Positions 5,388-9,671 of a stretch of DNA of 9,671 bases are shown here, piece after piece. The notes below the pieces were generated by a model. That model made no database searches. It saw only the letters and a list, made by a program, of their open reading frames with translations, and was not told the DNA's origin. Source of the DNA: JBBDIO01 sp040880365 (GTDB taxonomy: Bacteria; Chloroflexota; Anaerolineae; Caldilineales; Caldilineaceae). The position numbers and the translations under genes were made by a program. Within the stretch, counting starts at the first letter, position 1, and the number at the start of each line of letters is the position of its first letter. Where the stretch lies: the NCBI GenBank assembly GCA_040880365.1, contig JBBDIO010000317.1, positions 1-9,671 on the forward strand, read 5' to 3'.

Positions 5388-7190
5388 TTATTGCCCCTCT
5401 GCATCCTGCGTTGCCTGGGCATGTTCTGCCACCAACTGACGCCGCAACACCTTGCCGACCTGGGTTTTGGGCAGTTCGGTGCGGAATTCCACCAGCGTGG
5501 GGACCTTGTAGGGGGCCAGATATTTCCGACAGAAGGTGCGGATCTCATCGACGGTCGCAGTTTGGTCGGTTTTGAGCACCACAAAGGCTTTCACGGTTTC
5601 GCCGCGTTTTGGATGGTGGACTCCTGCGACCGCGGCTTCCAGCACTTTGGGATGCGTAAAGAGTACCTCTTCGATCTCGCGTGGGATCACGCTGAAGCCG
5701 CTGGCAATGATCACATCCTTTTTGCGGTCCACAATAAAGAAATAGCCGTCTTCGTCCATGCGCGCAATATCGCCGGTGTGCAGGCCGCCGCGCGCGTTGA
5801 GGGTCTCGGCGGTCTCGTCGGGTTGCTGCCAATAGCCTTTCATCACCTGCGGCCCATAGGCGATCAACTCGCCCTCCTGGCCCACATCTAATACTTGGTG
5901 TTCGCCGTTTTCGTCGGGTTCCAGGCTCACAATCTCCACGCGGGTATTGGGCACAGGCAGACCGATGGAGCCAATGCGCACCTGTCCGAAGAGGGGATTG
6001 GCTGTCACCAGAGGCGACGCTTCGGTGAGCCCATAGCCTTCGACCAGTCGCCCGCCGGTGAGCGCGCTAAAGCCTTTGGCAACCGCGTCGGGCAAAGACG
6101 ATCCGCCGCTGAGACAGGCTTTGACTGTGTGCAGATCAAACTTTGCCACGCCGGGGAAATTGATGAGTACGTTGTAGAGCGCGGGCACGCCGGGGAAAAG
6201 GGTGATGCGCTCGTTTTGCAGTGTCTGGAGCAGATGCAGCGTATTGCGCGGATCGGGTACCAACACCAGTTCGGAACCCAGCGCATTAGAGAGCAACATG
6301 CCCACGGTCATGCCATAGACGTGAAAACAGGGCAGCGCGCCCAGCATTTTTTCTTTGCCATATTCCGCGGTCTGAAACCAGGCCAGCATCTGGCGCGCGT
6401 TGGCGGCCAGGCTGCGATGCGTCAACATAGCGGCGCGGGGCACGCCTGTGGTGCCGCCTGTATATTGGAAAACGACCACATCGTCGGGCACGCTTTCTAC
6501 CACAGGGGGCGTGGGCGCGTGATTGGCGATCAGGGCAAAGAGACGATGGATGCCTGCGTCTGTAGACCCTCCTGTAGCTCTTTCTGTAGATCTTTCTGCG
6601 GGCACGTCGGCCATCATGCCGCTGGCGCGCACCTGGCGTTCTACCAGCTTGTTGAAGGGCCAGCCCAGCGTATCGGGCACGTCGGTGAGGATGACATTGC
6701 GGACTGCGGTGTGGGTGCGAATTTCCGCCAGGCGGCTATAGAGTCCGCTGAGCATGACGATGGTCTCGGCGCCGCTGTCTTCCAGCTGGTGGCGCAGTTC
6801 GCGCGGGGTATAGGTGGGGTTGGTATTCACCACGATCGCGCCCAGCCGGAGCGCGGCATGAAAGGCGATAATGTATTGGGGCACGTTGGGCAGCATAATC
6901 GCCACCCGGTCGCCTTTTTTGACGCCCAGGGCATGGAACGCGGCCGCGCAGCGTTTGACTTTGTCGTCCAGCTCGCGATAGGTCAATTTGGACTGGATAG
7001 TGATGCCCAGCGGCAGATATTTGAGCACCAGCCGCACGGCGACCGTATCGGGAAATTTCTGGATGGCTGTATTCAGAAAATCGAATATAAGTTCGTCGGG
7101 TAAGTCTACGGTGGGGGGCACGCCTTCTTCATAGTGGCGCAGCCAGGGAAATTCATCGGTTGGCGTCGTTGCCGTAGTGGTTGATGTCAT
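5388..7190 (-). CDS. Long-chain fatty-acid-CoA ligase (AMP-binding), copy 2
   Basis: This 600-residue FadD-like acyl-CoA ligase is paralogous to the gene at 2450-4300, sharing long blocks such as AIVVN-NPTYTPREL and YGPQVMKGYWQ. From ATG 7190, YTGGTTGVPRAAMLTH is at 243-258, YGLTE at 386-390, TGD at 472-474, DRKKD at 488-492 and PKTQVGK at 574-580 with catalytic K580. The phosphate-loop lysine present in copy 1 is Arg here (R252). In the variable linker ahead of that loop it carries a four-residue repeat (AERS, TERA, TGGS, TDAG; about 198-213) encoded by a 12-bp tandem repeat. Adjacent ATGs at 7193 and 7190 are both possible; GGA lies just upstream. A TTG at 7217 would add nine residues. It should make acyl-CoA for beta-oxidation or lipid synthesis; the substrate may differ from copy 1. 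It is divergent from proS. Confidence 0.92.
   Translation of the reverse strand: MTSTTTATTPTDEFPWLRHYEEGVPPTVDLPDELIFDFLNTAIQKFPDTVAVRLVLKYLPLGITIQSKLTYRELDDKVKRCAAAFHALGVKKGDRVAIMLPNVPQYIIAFHAALRLGAIVVNTNPTYTPRELRHQLEDSGAETIVMLSGLYSRLAEIRTHTAVRNVILTDVPDTLGWPFNKLVERQVRASGMMADVPAERSTERATGGSTDAGIHRLFALIANHAPTPPVVESVPDDVVVFQYTGGTTGVPRAAMLTHRSLAANARQMLAWFQTAEYGKEKMLGALPCFHVYGMTVGMLLSNALGSELVLVPDPRNTLHLLQTLQNERITLFPGVPALYNVLINFPGVAKFDLHTVKACLSGGSSLPDAVAKGFSALTGGRLVEGYGLTEASPLVTANPLFGQVRIGSIGLPVPNTRVEIVSLEPDENGEHQVLDVGQEGELIAYGPQVMKGYWQQPDETAETLNARGGLHTGDIARMDEDGYFFIVDRKKDVIIASGFSVIPREIEEVLFTHPKVLEAAVAGVHHPKRGETVKAFVVLKTDQTATVDEIRTFCRKYLAPYKVPTLVEFRTELPKTQVGKVLRRQLVAEHAQATQDAEGQ
6559..6600. repeat. 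12-bp imperfect tandem repeat inside ligase copy 2
   Basis: On the plus strand TCTGTAGACCCT (6559-6570), CCTGTAGCTCTT (6571-6582) and TCTGTAGATCTT (6583-6594) follow each other, and a fourth unit begins TCTGCG. The 12-base period keeps the frame and encodes four-residue repeats on the minus strand. It falls in the linker before the ATP phosphate loop, where the paralogue has an unrelated sequence, so length change there is probably tolerated. Confidence 0.8.
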
Positions 7191-7222
7191 CATTCCGTTT
7201 TGTTTGTGTTGGAACAACTATG

Positions 7223-7297
7223 CGGAAATCACAGTAAAAATCGAAACGGAAACCGCCTCCTTGATATCCGAAAGCGTTCTCCGAAAGTGCTCGGAAA
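7223..7297. repeat. Cluster of CCGAAA/CGGAAA short repeats
   Basis: CGGAAA occurs at 7223-7228, 7247-7252 and 7292-7297, and CCGAAA at 7268-7273 and 7281-7286. The 8-mer TCCGAAAG is exact at 7267-7274 and 7280-7287. The cluster lies just upstream of ligase copy 2 in the divergent intergenic region. It could be a regulator-binding array or chance in a purine-rich stretch; spacing is irregular. Confidence 0.4.
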
Positions 7298-7341
7298 AGA
7301 ATTTTTTGCCCAGTTGCCGCACAGGTTCGTATTTGAAGCGA

Positions 7342-7371
7342 TATATTCTAAAACCCAGGGTCTATAGACAA
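7342..7371. promoter_or_regulatory. AT-rich patch, candidate promoter region between ligase copy 2 and proS
   Basis: TATATT at 7342-7347 on the plus strand is a five-of-six match to a -10 box but lacks a good -35 at normal spacing. On the minus strand TAGAAT (7345-7350) is also five of six, with TTGTCT (7366-7371) as a possible -35 at a short 15-base spacing. The patch is the most AT-rich part of the divergent region, so promoters for one or both genes may lie here. This is weak sequence-only evidence. Confidence 0.25.
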
Positions 7372-7467
7372 GTCGCGCGGTGCAGGCGCTGCCATCTATC
7401 TGGGGCGTGTATCCTGCTGGCGGCTGGTGGAAATATTGACGGCAGTATACCATACATTTTAGACTGG

Positions 7468-7501
7468 AAAAGCTGGTGAAAAACGGGTGTCGCCGGCTTT
7501 T
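7468..7501 (+). terminator. Terminator-like hairpin in the proS leader (possible attenuator)
   Basis: AAAAGCTGGTG (7468-7478) pairs with CGCCGGCTTTT (7491-7501) over 11 base pairs, two of them G-U, around a 12-base loop. UUUUGUGUU follows. The two wobble pairs become A-C mismatches on the other strand, so the structure is better suited to plus-strand RNA, the proS transcript. It ends 96 bases before the proS start. It may terminate or attenuate read-through ahead of proS. The T-run is short and no alternative antiterminator or T-box is evident. Confidence 0.45.
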
Positions 7502-7582
7502 GTGTTAGACTGTTAACCACGATTGTCACACTTATGGGGAGGCGCGTCGCCGCGGTCGCGATGTCGGCTTCCATCAACTGTT

Positions 7583-7588
7583 GGGGAG
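7583..7588 (+). promoter_or_regulatory. Ribosome-binding site of proS
   Basis: GGGGAG lies nine bases before ATG 7598, setting the start there rather than at the upstream in-frame TTG 7523 or the ATG at 7604. The bases between 7502 and 7582 hold no other recognisable element. Confidence 0.65.
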
Positions 7589-7597
7589 ATTCCGTCT

Positions 7598-9397
<1,800 letters not shown>

Positions 9398-9405
9398 ACA
9401 CTGTT

Positions 9406-9671
9406 ATGTCACTGTCAGAACTATCGCCGGAATGGTCTATGTCAGAATTCACGCCTAATGCCAAGCCCGATGCTGCGCGCCCTGCCCCTGCCAATGGATT
9501 CCCCGATCCGCTGGCCGAATTGCTGGGCGATAATGACGAGGTTGCAGCCGATTTTCCCTATTACAACACGGTTGACCAGATTTATCATGCCGAGTGGTCA
9601 ACCGCCAAGCTGGCAAAGCTGGCGCTGTTGCGCGAGTCTATCGACACGCTGTGGCCCAATGGACACCCCAC
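9406..9671 (+). CDS. Unknown protein, 3'-partial at the window edge
   Basis: An open frame starts at ATG 9406, eight bases after the proS stop, and continues through 88 complete codons to the window end without a stop. A second in-frame ATG is at 9439; neither has a strong ribosome-binding site, so coupling to proS translation is likely. The first 35 residues are polar and Pro/Ala-rich (KPDAARPAPANGFPDP) and look disordered. They are followed by an acidic segment (LAELLGDNDEVAADFPYY) and a helical stretch (EWSTAKLAKLALLRESIDTLWP). There is no signal peptide, membrane segment or motif I can assign. Third-position GC preference matches proS, so this is probably a real gene. Function is unknown and the sequence is incomplete. 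Confidence 0.6.
   Translation, partial: MSLSELSPEWSMSEFTPNAKPDAARPAPANGFPDPLAELLGDNDEVAADFPYYNTVDQIYHAEWSTAKLAKLALLRESIDTLWPNGHP

Noticed and set aside
5895..7103. 402-codon open frame on the plus strand opposite ligase copy 2, with similar frames (2726-3586, 3614-4348) opposite copy 1
   Set aside because: These are antisense shadows of two conserved enzymes. Both paralogues show them because they share codon bias, and the translations are His/Gly/Ala-rich with no family features.
7218..7597. T-box riboswitch upstream of proS
   Set aside because: The conserved T-box sequence is not present beyond a partial GGGTG..CC match in a hairpin loop. AGTA and GAA near 7232-7245 are too close together for a specifier stem, and no long Stem I was found.

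Overview
This is a GC-rich bacterial window (roughly 60% GC by eye) from a draft or metagenome scaffold. It contains a 100-base run of Ns, and both sides of the run carry the same 55 bases. No taxonomic marker is decisive. The bacterial-type prolyl-tRNA synthetase, paired FadD-like acyl-CoA ligases and strong preference for GC-ending codons would suit a Chloroflexota-like or other high-GC environmental bacterium, but that is only a guess.

Layout, left to right. (1) 1-235: a small coiled-coil protein, possibly the end of a gene entering from the left. About 90 bases later comes a strong rho-independent terminator, and a three-copy 16-bp tandem repeat lies between. (2) 476-2435: a compact plus-strand cluster of a MobA-like nucleotidyltransferase, a PAP2-type membrane phosphatase one base downstream, and a small membrane protein of about four helices. 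It looks like one transcription unit, possibly for activated intermediates at the membrane. (3) 2450-4300 and 5388-7190: two minus-strand, clearly paralogous long-chain acyl-CoA ligases, which activate fatty acids to acyl-CoA through an acyl-adenylate. Between them, on the plus strand, sits a single-domain cupin of lower GC, next to the assembly gap. (4) 7191-7597: a divergent intergenic region of about 400 bases with an AT-rich patch, short CCGAAA/CGGAAA repeats and a terminator-like hairpin. (5) 7598-9397: prolyl-tRNA synthetase with its editing domain. Eight bases later an unrecognised gene starts and runs off the right edge.

Most content is ordinary core metabolism. No phage, transposon, CRISPR, defence or RNA genes are visible, and I see no clear new system. 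The points most worth checking are the nucleotidyltransferase/PAP2/membrane-protein cluster, the split ligase pair with an inserted cupin, the artificial-looking gap, the proS leader hairpin and two short tandem repeats.
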